From Delphinus delphis (taxonomy: Eukaryota; Chordata; Mammalia; Artiodactyla; Delphinidae): a stretch of 64,000 bases of DNA. This document shows, one piece after another, positions 1 to 11,346 of the stretch. The position numbers were made by a program, and so were the translations under genes. The notes below the pieces were generated by a model, which was not told where the DNA came from, did not search any database, and saw only the letters and a list, made by a program, of their open reading frames with translations. Every line of letters starts with the position of its first letter. The stretch's first letter is position 1. The stretch is from the NCBI RefSeq assembly GCF_949987515.2, contig NC_082702.1, positions 49,321,600 through 49,385,599 on the forward strand. The letters are read 5' to 3'.

Positions 1-599
1 AATAACCTTGACTGATAAAAGGCCAATACAAAATAATGCACTTATGTCCTGTGAAGACCAGATGACCTCATAGCTGCAGGGCTGACTTTTTGTAGCAGCT
101 GGAATTTAGAAAAGTTGGGGGGAAATCTAGTTATCACAAGATGTAACTGGAATTCTGGATTTAAAACAACGTGCTCCTTGCACGTCAGGATCACACTTGC
201 ATTACAAAGCTTGGCTTTACCTGACCAAACCACACCACCCGTCACACAGAGTTATTATTGTAAATTTGGTCTATATGGCTTTTTACTGCTTAAAGATATA
301 ATATGCAAGCATGTTTGGCTTTTAAGTAGTTGTTTGTAAGAGCTATAAGCATAAGGATATTATAGTTGGCTTGCATTCGTGTAAGTGGTAAGATGACAAT
401 AATAATTTAAATCAATATGCTACTGCAGCCGCCAGCACTGCCCACCCCTCTGCCCTTAACACTTAGCTCTGCACTCCTACAGCTGCTAGCAGCGAACACC
501 TGCTACTCTCTGCCTCAGGGCTTTTGCTGTGGGACCCTGCTTGGCCTGAAGGCAGGGCAGGTCAGCAGTTCTGAAAAGTTAATGCTTCTGAAAGCAGCT

Positions 600-887
600 C
601 TCAACAAACTACACAAGGGGAATTCCTGGTGGATAAATACCTTAGCTTCCTCAATGACCATTTGGAACAACTCAAAAGCATGTTCTACACTGCCTTCTAT
701 AATTCCCCGGTGGGGGGGGACGAGCCCCAGGTGTCACTTGATTGAAAAGGTACACATTTCCTGTTTGCTCTCAATCCCTAACTCTCCCACTCCATTACCA
801 GTGTTTCCTGGGATCTCCTCCCAAATAAACTGCTTGGACCAAATCCTAGTCTCGGGGTCTGCTTTAGGGGAAACCATAACCAAGACA
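600..887 (+). mobile_element. Ancient LTR-like repeat, copy 1 of 5
   Basis: The 3' end carries an AATAAA signal at 824-829, followed by a 'ctcggggtctgctttagggg' block and 'aaaccataaccaag'. The same end structure recurs at about 6480-6711, 8585-9300, 49700-50000 and 54893-55238. An internal 'ggataaatacc..agcttcctc' block is shared with the last copy. An end with a polyadenylation signal and a downstream block suggests a solo LTR, but I cannot name the family with confidence. The left boundary is approximate. Confidence 0.5.
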
Positions 888-2202
888 CCTGCACAGCAGC
901 CAGCATTGTGCCTTGACCTGCATTTCAAGTGTGTTAGGGACGAGCAGGTTCACTCATACACCTGCCATACAATTAGATTGATTTCCCAACTCAGTAGGCT
1001 ACGGAGACAGGAAGTTATTGGAAGAGTGATTGCCACCCAGAGAAGGGGCAGATGTAGCAGGTTTGGTGCAGTTCCTCTGGCCCCCAGAACCCTTAACAAG
1101 GGCACAGCTGCTGATGACATCATCTGCACTGCGTGGAAGTTTCGCTTTGCCACTGCTCGTGTATCCTCAGGTTCACACCATCATTCCAGAAGAACCAGCC
1201 CTAACAATCTACACACGTTGCTGTTAAAGCAAACGTTGCAAACACTTGGCTCTCCTGGTTCCTGAAACTCACCATCACCAAAGGCACAACCTCCTCTCTC
1301 GGGATCATGGGGGAAAGGGTCAGGGCCCAGGAGTCCCGCAACAATATCCCTGCCTCTACCTCTGCAGCGTGTCGGGGGAAGGAGGAATGATGTCACACGA
1401 GGGCAGCCTGTGTAGTGGGTGACTCAGTGCCTGGAGATGGGGTCAGAGTTGACATTAGCAGTAATGTGCTGGGTGTATTATTGGAGACTCCAGGCTTCAT
1501 TACCTTCATTTACTCACTGTCCCAACCCCCAGCCATCACTGCTTATCCTGGTCAAAGCATCTACCCCACTCCACGCACCTCATCCTGCAGCCTGCCTCAA
1601 TTCCACTGAGGGCGTGATTGAATTAGATCCTTAAGATAAAAACAAAGAACCAAAAAACTTTGTTCTTCATAACCAACTGGATGAGCAGGCTCGTGCAATG
1701 CCAAAACTCAAAATCAATATCTGAGAGACTGTATTTGGAAAGGCACTGGCATATTAGATTAAAGCACGTCCTTTGATTTTTGCCTTAAAAAAATATGAAC
1801 GGTCTCTACAACAAAATTGCCCAGGATGATTCAGTAGCTTCTAAAATCAGCTTCCAATTTATTCAAGTGTATGGAGTGAGACCTGCAGGAAACAGGCTTC
1901 TGAACTCATCAAAAGGACAAACAGTTTTCCAGGTTGGAAACATTCCCCCAGTGTGTGCTGTCATTTCAGTAGCTATCATTTCTGATCAATGTCGTCTCTG
2001 CAGAGACAGCCCGTGTGCCAGGCCACCGCCAACCTTGATGACTGATGTGAGCTCAGCCCCTGGACTGGAAAGTCCCTTGAGCATCAATTAGTCCAAATAT
2101 CTTCTTTTACCACGTGGAACAAGGACATTTCCAAGGTCACACAGGCGGCAAGTCAAAACCATGGACTTCCTCGCTTGCAGGATCTAAGGATTCACGGCTT
2201 AG

Positions 2203-2410
2203 AGCAGGATTTCTCGACTTTAGCAATATTGACGTGAGGGGCTGACTAACTCTTTGTTGCGGTGGCAGTTCTGTGCCTTGTAGGATGTTCAGCAGCATCC
2301 CTACCCTCCACCCGTTAGATGTCTGTAGCACCGCTTGTGACAAACAAAAATGTCTAGACGTTGCCAAATGTTCCCGGGGGGGCCCAAATCACCCTGTCTG
2401 AGAACGCCTA
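2203..2410 (+). mobile_element. MER20 (hAT-Charlie DNA transposon)
   Basis: Near full-length non-autonomous element of about 208 bases. It opens with a 'caggatttctcgac' terminal sequence and closes with the inverted match 'ctgtctgagaacgcc'. Interior blocks 'taggatgttcagcagcatcc' and 'gttgccaaatgttccc' are characteristic of MER20. Divergence from the remembered consensus is high, as expected of a eutherian-age fossil. Confidence 0.8.
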
Positions 2411-3304
2411 GCTTAGAGCAAACATTGCGAATTGGTGCTACATAGGCTAAATATAGCTCTCAGATAAGTTCTGTTCATCCTATGTAATATTTGTCAGGAT
2501 TTTTTAAGTTGGGGAGATTTCACATAAAAATCCAGACTTCCGGCTTCTCTCGAACATTTGGAAGGCCTGGCAACGCTAAGCACACGTCCTCACGTGGCAA
2601 TGACAGACTGAAGTTGAGTTTAGAACGGCCATCTGCACCCCGGTTTGCCACAGTCTCCACTGCTCCCTATTGTGCCCCCCATCAGACCCACTTTATCTGT
2701 TTCATAATCTTTCTGGGTCCCAGTTTAGTGTTTAAGGCTTCTCTAAACTGTTTGTACTTTTCTGTTCTCTCAAGCACGCCTCTCAGCTCACTGAGGGCAG
2801 ATCGTGCTATTTTCTCTTTCTCTTTCCTCTACAGTGGCTATCCCTGAGCAGCCACTCACGAAACACTTATCCATTGACTTGTCTAGAGCATCTTCTCCCA
2901 AAAGACATCCTGCAGAATGCTAGTCTTCAAGGGAAAAAGGCTGGAAGTCAAGCACTTTTGGGTGAAGCTGCATTCAGTATCTCCATTTAGAGAATCAAAA
3001 GATTTGCGTGTCTCTAAAATGACCTACGTTAAAGAAAGAGGCTTAACTGCACTACAGAGACACAAGAAAATTTAATAACAGAACTCCCTTTTACCCTAGC
3101 ATCAACCAATATCCCCAGAAACTACTGTGTTATTGAATAAACTTTGTAAAAGGCTGGATTGGAACTCTCTACTTTATGAATTAAACACAGTTATTGAAAT
3201 ATTAAGTGCGATGACAAAGGCAGCTACAAAGCACTAACATATAAAGAGTATTTCTTCTAAGCATAGACATTTATTTGGATTACTTCTTTAAAATTTCCCC
3301 CACA

Positions 3305-3642
3305 TGACTTCCCTGGTGGCGCAGTGGTTGAGAATCTGCCTGCTAATGCAGGGGACACGGGTTCGAGCCCTGGTCTGGAAGGATCCCACATGCCACAAAG
3401 CAACTAGGCCCGTGAGCCACAACTACTGAGCCTGCGTGTTTGGAGCCTGTGCTCCGCAACAAGAGAGGCCGCGAGAGTGAGAGGCCCGCGCACTGCGATG
3501 AAGGGTGGCCCCCGCTTGCCACAACTAGAGAAAGCCCTCGCACAGAAACGAAGACCCAACACTGCCAAAATAAATAAATAAACTCCTACCCCAACATAAA
3601 AAAAAAGAACAAAATAAAAGATATCTGTAACTTAAAAAAAAA
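3305..3642 (+). mobile_element. CHR-type tRNA-derived SINE (internal-deletion form)
   Basis: Begins with the gacttccctggtggcgcagtgg head and a B-box-like ggttcgagccc, and ends in ataaataaataaa plus an A-rich tail. Flanking duplications are atttcccccaca (3293-3304) and aattcccccaca (3643-3654). Compared with the full-length copies it lacks an internal block after 'actgagcctgcg' but keeps the 3' body ('gaagacccaacactgcc'), so it is an intermediate subtype. The pol III promoter boxes belong to the tRNA-derived head; this is not a tRNA gene. Confidence 0.93.
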
Positions 3643-3659
3643 AATTCCCCCACAAATCT

Positions 3660-3805
3660 GTAAAATTGGTGTGATCAATATCCATATCTTACAGAGTAGA
3701 AAATAAAGCAACAGAAAAGGAATTAGCCCAGACTTCACAGCTAGGAAGAGTTCAAGCCAGGACTGGAACACAGCCCATCCAATCCCAGAGCCTATGCACC
3801 TATTC
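3660..3805 (-). mobile_element. MIR fragment
   Basis: Contains 'cttcacagctaggaagagt' and a 'caagccaggactggaacaca' block, matching the MIR core in antisense order. It directly follows the SINE at 3305, which may have inserted into it. Confidence 0.45.
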
Positions 3806-4166
3806 TCTACCTGCACTGTACTGCCTCCCTAGGACATTGTGCCATGTTGTTTATGTGTCTGTCTCCCTCTCAGGACATGTACCAAGCCTTACCCATGAAG
3901 GAAGCAGAGAGGAAATTACTGTCCATTCATCAATGGCTTTGTGTGGGAAATAATACTTGGAAGGATTTGGCATGATATCTCACATAGTTTTCTCATCCTG
4001 AAAATTAGGTCTTCTGATCCTTATTTAATGTGGGCAACTCTCTCAATCTCTTGGAGCCTAGAAGCCACATAGCTAGTAAACAGAAAACTGGGATACGAAC
4101 AAGTTCTGGAAACAAGGTATGTGTTCCTTCCGCTTTGCTTATTGCCTAGTAAGAATACAGGAACTG

Positions 4167-4464
4167 GGTGGATGGATAGACTGATGGATGGTTGGATGGA
4201 TGGATGGATGGATGAATGGATGGTGGGTGGAGAGATTGATGGATGGATGGATGGATGGATGAATGGATGGTGGATGGATAGATTGATGGATGGATGGTGG
4301 ATGGATAGACTGATGGATGGATGGATGGATGGATGGTGGATGGATAGACGGATGGATGGATGGATGGATGGATGAATGGATGGTGGATGGATAGATGGGT
4401 GGATGGATGGATGAATGGATGGTGGATGGATAGATTGATGGATGGATGGATGGATGGATGGATG
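4167..4464. repeat. (GATG)n tetranucleotide satellite with higher-order pattern
   Basis: About 300 bases of ggat/gatg repeats. The array is not uniform: a phase-shifting module 'ggtggatggatagat' returns several times between pure runs, and 'gatgaatggatgg' variants recur at the same relative place. Long open frames on both strands here (repeated Ile-His-Pro-Ser or Trp-Met-Asp-Gly) are a by-product of the repeat. Confidence 0.97.
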
Positions 4465-5734
4465 ACAGATGGATATTCTTTCTTGCCCACTTACTTTGTG
4501 TAAAGCACCCCACTAAACTCTGTGAAGAGGAGAGGCATACTAAAAGGAAAAGGGTAGGATGCTTGCTCCTGAAGAGATTTTCCCTATTTCCTGGGGTTTG
4601 ATACTTCTAACCTCAGAACAGGAAAGGCAAAATGTGCCCTTCCCATATTGAGTATTTTCAGTTTACATCGAGATCTTGTAGCTTCACAGTCATCACTCTT
4701 AGAAAGCCCCAACCATCTGGATATGGGCCAATCAAATAACGATGGAAACAAAACTCTGAGGGGAATCAGCTCTTAGCCCAAACCAGAGACATCAGGAAAA
4801 TAAGAGACTGAGTTAGCTGGAGGGTTAATTCATCCTGATTTGTAGTATGATGTTCTCAGCTTGTAAGAAAATGAATGATTGGGATGGGGTCGGGGAGGGA
4901 ATTCTCCCCCTTTCGGGTTTCTCTTGGACTCCATCTGAGAAGTAAATGCTTTGTTTGCTTCTGAACCTGAATTTTTCATCCCTATCACATTACCATTATT
5001 CACAATGATCTATAGCAAAGTACTCTGGGAAAAACACAGCTCTCTGCAGCATTTGAAAGAAGCAGATGGCATCATTGCAGTGATGATGCATACGAGAAAT
5101 CATTTATCAAGGGAAAATACTTGATAAAATTCAGAGGGAGGGGTAAAATAAATCACTCAAAAATTACCTTTTAGCATGAACAAGGCTTCAAAAACATAAG
5201 CTACTTGATTGAAATTTTTTACTCACTCCTGTGCAGTATACTGTTCTCCTCACTTGGCCGATCATGTGTACCAAATACTACTGACCGATAAGACCACGTC
5301 TCCAGGGATAACAGCTACTTACGGATAAAAGAATAAGAGCAGGTGAAATGTTTCTAATTGTATTCATACGTGACTGGGCTCGTAAAGAGCTAAGATGGTC
5401 TTCAGTGTCTCATGACTGGCATCTTTCGGTTATGGAAAGAGAATTAAGTCTTCTTGTTAACTTTCATTATAAAATGACAGTCAAACTCCTTTGAAGAGAA
5501 AAATCCAAAAGGGTGAAAAGCTCTCTTAAAGGAGTTGTTGAGAGCACAGGATTGAGTCACATGATTGAGATCCTTGGATAACGTTGCACTTTCAGATGTT
5601 ATGAGGATTAACCTCCATTCTCCATAATATCATTCATTTATTAAAAGCCCTTCAGAGACATCTCTATATACCACATCCCAAGATTATCTTTCCTATACCC
5701 CATCAGTTATCGAACCCTGACTCTCACCTCCAGC

Positions 5735-6115
5735 GTTGTCACTTAACTAAGAAAAAAACGACATTTCCCAGTTTCCTTAGAAGCAGGATATGGCCATGTG
5801 ACTAGGCTCTGGCCAATAAGAGGTAAGTAGATGTAAATATTTTGGTGGTCTCCTCAAGTTTCCTTAAAAAGAAAGATGTGGGCCTTTCTCTCCCATCCCA
5901 CATGTCTCGCTCCTGCTACCTGGAACATGGGTGTGAGGGCTGTATCTTGAACCATGAGAATGCGGGCCAATCCTTCATCTAGATGAAGTACAGAGCTGGA
6001 AGGAACATTGATCTCGATGACGTTGTGGAGACACCATACCATTCTTAAGTGTATTCTACTTTCTTTAAGCTCCTTCTTATTTGGGGGTTTTGTTATTCAT
6101 AGCTGAACCTAATAC
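5735..6115 (+). mobile_element. Ancient interspersed repeat, probably LTR-derived
   Basis: Blocks 'tttcccagtttccttagaag', 'ggccatgtgactaggctctg', 'ggccaataagaggtaag' and the ending 'gctgaacctaatac' have the look of a widespread mammalian repeat that ends in an AG-rich LTR-like tail. I cannot name it from memory with confidence. Confidence 0.4.
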
Positions 6116-6119
6116 TTTA

Positions 6120-6215
6120 TCACCACTTTCATAGTGACGCCTTCTCTGACCTTCCAGACAGCACATTCTACTCCTTCTTTACAGTGCTTACCATACTAGG
6201 ATTTTTTTGGTTTCA
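6120..6215 (+). mobile_element. L2 LINE 3' fragment
   Basis: The string 'gacgccttctctgaccttcc' followed by 'acagtgcttaccatactagg' resembles the L2 3' region. Short and diverged. Confidence 0.45.
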
Positions 6216-6479
6216 TATATAGAGCAGCGATTGTTTTTGTTCCACGTACACCTTCTTGGAACTCACCATTGCCGTGCACAATGACCCAATGTCTTTAAAT
6301 CAAGACACCTGCAACTCTTTCAGGATAGCTTGGTCTAACTGCCAATTCCAAAACAATCCATATACAGGGCAGAGCAGAAAGGGTAGATGGTTAGCAACCT
6401 CCAGAAAGAGCCCTCAACCAACAGGGCTGGAGGACGGATAAGAGTTGATGGCTACTCCATTTAACTTGCTTCTTGATTA

Positions 6480-6711
6480 GGAGACCTCTGAGGTGTGTTC
6501 TACACTGTCATCTAGAGTTCCCCAGCAGGATTTAACCTGAGTTAATGACAGTGATAAACCTGCTACATAATGTACCTTGTACTGACTTCTTTCCCTTCTC
6601 TATATCAATTCCACAGATGCCTACTTCCTAGAATCACCACTCAAATAAGCCATTTGTACTCAAATATTTAAATTAGGAAAGATTTGCTTCTGGGGAACCC
6701 AACCTAATCCA
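6480..6711 (+). mobile_element. Ancient LTR-like repeat, copy 2 of 5
   Basis: Shares 'gttctacactgtcatctaga' with copy 1 and ends with 'gcttctggggaacccaacct'. The AATAAA of the family has decayed to aaataagc (6643-6650). No target duplication was found. Confidence 0.5.
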
Positions 6712-6724
6712 ATATACTTCTCCT

Positions 6725-6830
6725 TAGTTAGAATGCTAGCTCCATTGGGACTGAGAATGTTTGTCTTATTCACCATTCTCTCTCCAGTACTTAGCAATAG
6801 TACAAGGTCAGCACTCAAAAGGTGATGAAC
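6725..6830 (+). mobile_element. L2 LINE 3' fragment
   Basis: Contains 'tgagaatgtttgtcttattc' and 'ccagtacttagcaatagtac', in the order of the L2 3' end (gain-of-stop region, then the 'lowest common' end block). Diverged. Confidence 0.45.
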
Positions 6831-7193
6831 AGATATCAGTTCATTTTTTTTCCCTCTGACACATCTAGAGTTAACCATCTGTGACTGGTCCTATGATATA
6901 TAAATAGGAACTTTACGACCTTCAGGATGGGCTGCACACCTATCCAGTACTTCTCTGAAGATAATGCTGTATTTGTGTCAATCATGCTTCATTACCTTTT
7001 AAATTACATCAACCCAAACTATAAGAAATTATAGCATACATCCTTGAATATGAGTTCTTGGATTTTACTGAGATCTTTCAGTGGCCATCAACTACTAACT
7101 GTTCTTCATTACTGACCTTCTAAATTTTTCTCCTTCCTCTCAACCTATTCTATGGAAATTCTGAAACATATAACAGCTTATAAAACCATAGGC

Positions 7194-7385
7194 ATTAGGC
7201 ATAGTGGTTAAGAATCCACATTTTAGAGTCAACTGACTCCCACTTCAAATCCCAGCTTGCCACAGACTAAGTAGGTAACCTCGGGAAAGTTACTCAGTTT
7301 CTATTAAATTTTCTCCTGTGTAAAATAAGGATCATAGTACCTATGGCACAGGATTATTTTTTAGGTTAAACAATGTATTATAATA
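7194..7385 (+). mobile_element. MIR SINE
   Basis: Near full-length. It has 'catagtggttaagaatc' at the tRNA-derived head, 'tcaaatcccagcttgccaca' around the B box and 'cctcgggaaagttactcag' in the core. Confidence 0.8.
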
Positions 7386-8289
7386 AATGACTCTAACTAT
7401 ATTGAGGAAAATACAATAAAATAAATCTTACTGAAGGATATAGTTTCAGACATTGACTGTTTGCTCCAGGTAACCTATTTCTCTGGAAAGTTACTGAACC
7501 ATTCCAAGTTATTTAGAAAACCATTCTGAAATCATACTAAGATAGTTTCCCATATATTCTTGCTCAAAGATCTCACCTTTTTTGTGTGACACTGCCCTAA
7601 GATGGTTCATACCTTGAGCAGTTCCTATTTTGACTGTCTGTACTCCTCCCACGGGGACACACACCTGTTCCCACATCATATACAAGCTAATAGAGCTGAG
7701 TTGTAATACTATATTTCACCAGCAGTGGCCACTGTGTGACACTGCCCTACAATGTAAGATATTTCACCACTGAAGCTCTAAATGAGCTAATGCCCAGGGA
7801 ATCAATTTTATAAATTGAAAATAGATTTATTGTGCTTATTTGGAGAGATGCCTTGCCGTATGGCACTTGTCATATTCCACCAGAGAGGAGAAGACTTGGG
7901 AATACTTAATGATCCAAATGGTGGTATATAAGACGCAGAGGAAGGTATTCCTCCCCAAGCAGCACAGATTGTGGTGTGTTTCCTCTTAGTTGTTGTCACA
8001 ATCAGCTGGAAACCAATTATAATCTGGGGTTTGTAAACAGCCAGAAGATTCCCTTGGAGGAAGTAATTATATTCCTTTTAACATACTATAAGGCAAACAC
8101 TTTATCTTAAACATGCTGTGTGCTGAGTGCAAAGTAGATTAACTTTCTGTTGCTAAAGGAAACCCCTCAGAATCGAGGCAAGGGATCTTAGTGGGACAGA
8201 AATATTAGGAGGCCAATAAAGGGGAAAAGAACACCAAAAATGCCATGGAGTATTACCAATCAGGGGAAGGACTCATTTGACCCACCCAA

Positions 8290-8490
8290 ATAAGCATGCG
8301 TGGTGACATGTCAAGAGCATCCACTTGGTGTCAGTTGTGTATCACACCACAGTCGTTGTGTTCCTTTGAGCAGGATAATTCACCATGTTAAGACTCGGTT
8401 TCGTCTTCTGTAAAGTAGGAATAACGATGCTTACCTAATAAGGTTATTCTGAGACTCAAATCACAAAACATACCTAAAGTGTCTAGAAGA
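8290..8490 (+). mobile_element. MIR SINE
   Basis: Core string 'agactcggtttcgtcttctg' is followed by 'taaagtaggaataacgatgc' and 'aataaggttattctgagact', the expected order of the MIR 3' half. Confidence 0.65.
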
Positions 8491-8584
8491 GTAGTCACCC
8501 CCAAAACAACACCACACCTTGCAGATGTTGTCAGCGTCAAGTCCATATCCCCTCTGAACTCACCATTCCCTGTCTAAGGTGATG

Positions 8585-9300
8585 GCTTCTTACTGAGAGC
8601 ATCCTGACTGGGGCATCTCAGCCCAGGTACCTGGAGCAGGCTGGAAGTGCCAGGGAGTTAACACTTCCAGGAACAGCCTTTAGCTGTTCAATCAGCAGAA
8701 AACTTAGTTTAAAAATACCCATTTCCTTACTCCTTGGGAGGGATAACACTAAGGCTTGTTCCACACTGTCTCTGGGTTTGAGCCCCATTTGTCCCCGTGG
8801 TAACACACCCTATGTTGGTTTCTAGTGCTTCCCTGCTCACTTTCTGCCTTCCTGATGGGAGCTTCCTGGGATTACCTCCAAAATAAACCACTGGCACTCA
8901 AATTCTTGTTTCAGGGACTTCCCTGGTGGTGCAGTGGTTAAGAATCCGCCTGCCAATGCAGGGGACACAGGTTCGAGCCCTGGTCCGGGAAGATCCCACA
9001 TGCCGCGGAGCAACTAAGCCCATGCGCCACAACTACTGAGCCTGCGCTCTAGAGCCCGCGAGCCACTGCTACTGAGCCCTCACACTGCAACGACTGAAGC
9101 CCGCACACCTAGAGCCTGTGCTCGGCAACAGGAGAAGCCACTGCAATGAGAAGCACACACACCGCAGTGAAGAGTAGCCCCCGCTCGCCGCAACCAGAGA
9201 AAGCCCGTGCGCAGCAGCGAAGACCCAATGCAACCAAAATTAAATAAATAAATTTATGAAAGAACAATTTTTGTTTCAGGGTAGAATCCAGCCTCAATGT
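8585..9300 (+). mobile_element. Ancient LTR-like repeat, copy 3 of 5, split by a SINE
   Basis: The left part ends at 8916 with 'cttcctgggattacctcc', AATAAA (8882-8887) and 'ttgtttcaggg'. The right part resumes at 9282 with 'tagaatccagcct'. The two halves are separated by the CHR SINE at 8917-9265 and its second target copy. Confidence 0.5.
8917..9265 (+). mobile_element. CHR-type SINE, full-length form
   Basis: tRNA-like head, long 3' body with 'agccactgctactgagccc' blocks, and an aaattaaataaataaa tail. Target duplications are 8901-8916 and 9266-9281 (16 bases, one mismatch), within the LTR-like copy at 8585. Confidence 0.95.
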
Positions 9301-9479
9301 TATATCTCACAATGCTAACAGGCTTAATAATTTGGACAATTGGGTTTACAATAAAATGTTTAATTCACTAGCCAAGCCTTGTCTATTCAGCTTCCTTTTA
9401 ATCTCCTCTCTTCCACCCCACAGCCATTGTCTCAGCTGAGCCTCTTATTTACTGATTGATTTATTGATTCATTGATTTT

Positions 9480-9935
9480 TGTCTGTCTAGTCTCTAACTG
9501 ATCTCCACGCTTCCAGTAACTGTATCCTCTAAACCATCACCCCCTTTCTGCCAAAGTTGTTATCCTGAAATGCAGTCTGGTGATGCCATTCCCTTGTTTT
9601 TGTGTTTTAAGCCTTCAGTGATGCCCACTGCCTCCATGATTATGTCTTAAATTTTATAACACAGTCTGTAAAATTCCTCAAAAGCTGGTGCCTACCAACC
9701 TTTCAGCCTAGTCTCCAGTGACTGCCAAACAGAGCCAATGCTCAGCTCACGTAGAATAAGGCAGTGTCTTCCCAAAAGTCCTATCGCCTGTCACCTTGCT
9801 ATGTGTTTGAAGGTGCTTGAGACCACCCGCCTGAGGAATCTGGCTCATCTTCAAGGTCTGGCTCAAGTCCCCTGCTCTCTGAGGTCTTCTTCAACTGTAC
9901 CCTCCTCTGGGTAGCATCTGCATTCACAAACTCAT
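9480..9935 (+). mobile_element. L2 LINE fragment
   Basis: A collinear series resembling L2: 'ctctaactgatctccacgct', 'tcctgaaatgcagtctggtg', 'ttaagccttcagtgatgccc' and 'ggctcaagtcccctgctctc'. About 450 bases, one of the longer L2 pieces here. No intact reverse transcriptase frame. Confidence 0.6.
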
Positions 9936-9936
9936 T

Positions 9937-10110
9937 CATTCATTCAACAAGCATTTTTCTGAGTATATTCTACAATGTACCAATCATGTGCCAACCTCTC
10001 AGAGAAACCATGCTGGATAAATGCAGAAATAGCTCCTGCTCACATGAAGACCACAGCTGGAAAAGGGAAAGACATTAACAGGTAATCATATAAAAGTTTG
10101 TTACAAACTG
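9937..10110 (+). mobile_element. Ancient repeat starting with CATTC units
   Basis: Begins 'cattcattcattcaacaagc', then 'caatcatgtgccaacctctc' and 'ctcctgctcacatgaagacc'. The same layout recurs in diverged form at 33970, 54295, 58715 and 63850. I recognise it as a common mammalian repeat but cannot name it reliably. Confidence 0.4.
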
Positions 10111-10334
10111 TCATGAGAGTTTACCATACAGGACAGCCAACGTACCCTGGGGTTGGGGAGCTTCTCACTAGGAATGGGTGCTTGAGTTGAGAGTGAACTA
10201 AGAATTAACACAAGGAGGTGGGACATACATTCCAGGCTTGGGGACAACAGCGGGTAGGAGGGAACCTAATACTCTTTTTGAGGAATAGAAGGCCAGGGCA
10301 TTAAAGCAGAGAGGCCGAGGGAGAAGAGGCACTG

Positions 10335-10600
10335 ACACTATTCATTGTGTCCTGTCGATTTGTTGACTGTGTCCTCCCTGCCTCACACTCTGAGAATGAG
10401 CTCCTCTAAGGTAAGGACCATGAGTTATCGAAAGTCATGTCCAGCCCAGCATTTAGCACACTGCAAATAAACAAAATTAATGCACCCATTTTATGGATGA
10501 GGAAGCTGAGGCTTGAAAGACTGAATGAGTCATCCAAGATCCCAAGGCTGGCTGTGGTTGCACAGTAACTAGAATATACACCTATCATTCCTCAACTGCA
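10335..10600. mobile_element. L2 3' piece (+) followed by MIR piece (-)
   Basis: 10335-10470 has 'tgagaatgagctcctctaag' and 'cagcatttagcacactgc' (L2 3' end, + strand). 10485-10600 has 'atggatgaggaagctgaggc' and 'tcatccaagatcccaaggct' (MIR, antisense). Both are diverged. Confidence 0.5.
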
Positions 10601-10733
10601 TCTTTCCTTAAACTGCCGTAAGGCAATCCCCCATCTTTTTTCCTTAAAAAAAAAAAATCTAAGATTTTCCCGTGAGCTCTTTTTCAAAGGCCTTGATAAC
10701 AAAAGACAAAAAGCCAGTTATTGCTGCGCATGG

Positions 10734-10768
10734 GCACGCACACACACGTGTGTGTGTGTGTGTACACG
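10734..10768. repeat. Alternating purine-pyrimidine tract, Z-DNA-prone
   Basis: Thirty-five bases alternate perfectly between purine and pyrimidine: a CA run flows through ACGT into a TG run and back through TACACG. The centre is self-complementary. An 11-G run follows at 10808-10818. It lies about 430 bases upstream of the TATA-like box of VAT1L. Confidence 0.85.
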
Positions 10769-11131
10769 ACTGTGTTGCAGAGGGGTGCACACTGATCTGA
10801 TCTTCTCGGGGGGGGGGGAGGTCAAATCAAGAACAGGACCGCTTTCTGGTTCTTTTTGGAGCCTCTTTAACGGCCCCAAATGGTGCGAGTAGTGAGAATT
10901 AGCCATCAGAAGATGCTCCTGGCGATGCTGTAAAGAGCATCCGCGATAACTCTGGAGGTCCTGAGTGCGAAGACCCTGGATTTGGACTCCTCGGGGCAGC
11001 GAGAGGGATATCTAGTTTCCAGCTTCCAGAACCTCTCCTCTCTTCTAGCTGGGACTGATGGTTTGGGAAAAAGCACCATTTCCAGTCTATCCCGCCCGCT
11101 CCCGCATGTCGGTGGGAGAGGAGGCAATCTC

Positions 11132-11207
11132 GGGGCGGGGAGGCATCCTCCAGACTCAGACATTCATCTCTGTCCATTTCAAGGCGCCCAACCTGCACCG
11201 TATATAA
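11132..11207 (+). promoter_or_regulatory. VAT1L: Putative core promoter: GC box and TATA-like box
   Basis: A GC box, ggggcgggg, is at 11132-11140 and tatataa is at 11201-11207, 60 bases later. If the TATA box is used, initiation would fall near 11230 and give a leader of about 335 bases. A second GC-rich motif (ggtggggcgg) at about 11375 could support TATA-independent starts nearer the coding start. The sequence does not decide between these. Confidence 0.5.
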
Positions 11208-11250
11208 TGAAGTATTGCGCCCACAGCGGAGGACAAGGCGTCCTCTCTGC

Positions 11251-11346
11251 ATGTTTAACTCACGAGTTTGGGGCAAATCTGGACTCTGGGTCTACGATCA
11301 AGAGCTTGATTTGACACTGGTTGAGAAACTGGAGTTGAGGCTTTGA
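11251..11346 (+). other. Possible upstream ORF, 31 codons, in the 5' leader
   Basis: ATG at 11251 opens a 31-codon frame that stops at TGA 11344-11346, 220 bases before the VAT1L start. It is only in the mRNA if transcription begins upstream of 11251, as the TATA-like box would predict. From 11254 to 11566 there is no other ATG. The context of this ATG (t at -3, T at +4) is weak, so leaky scanning would be expected. Confidence 0.35.

Larger units (their letters stand above)
1..11079. other. Intergenic DNA upstream of VAT1L
   Basis: No exon or gene was recognised here. Recognisable repeats are listed separately. The stretches 1-599, 888-2202, 2411-3288, 3806-4166, 4465-5734, 7386-8289 and 10601-10733 hold nothing I can assign. 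A 16-base direct repeat (gtgtgacactgcccta) occurs at 7584-7599 and 7734-7749, which suggests a small local duplication. A long open frame at 417-1265 is discussed as a finding and is not called as a gene. Confidence 0.7.

Noticed and set aside
3305..3642. tRNA-like A and B boxes at the start of each CHR SINE
   Set aside because: They belong to the tRNA-derived SINE heads; no cloverleaf with a proper acceptor stem is present, so no tRNA gene is called.
4121..4513. Open frames of 84 to 124 codons rich in Trp-Met-Asp-Gly or Ile-His-Pro-Ser
   Set aside because: Entirely encoded by the GATG array; the frames on both strands are repeat artefacts.
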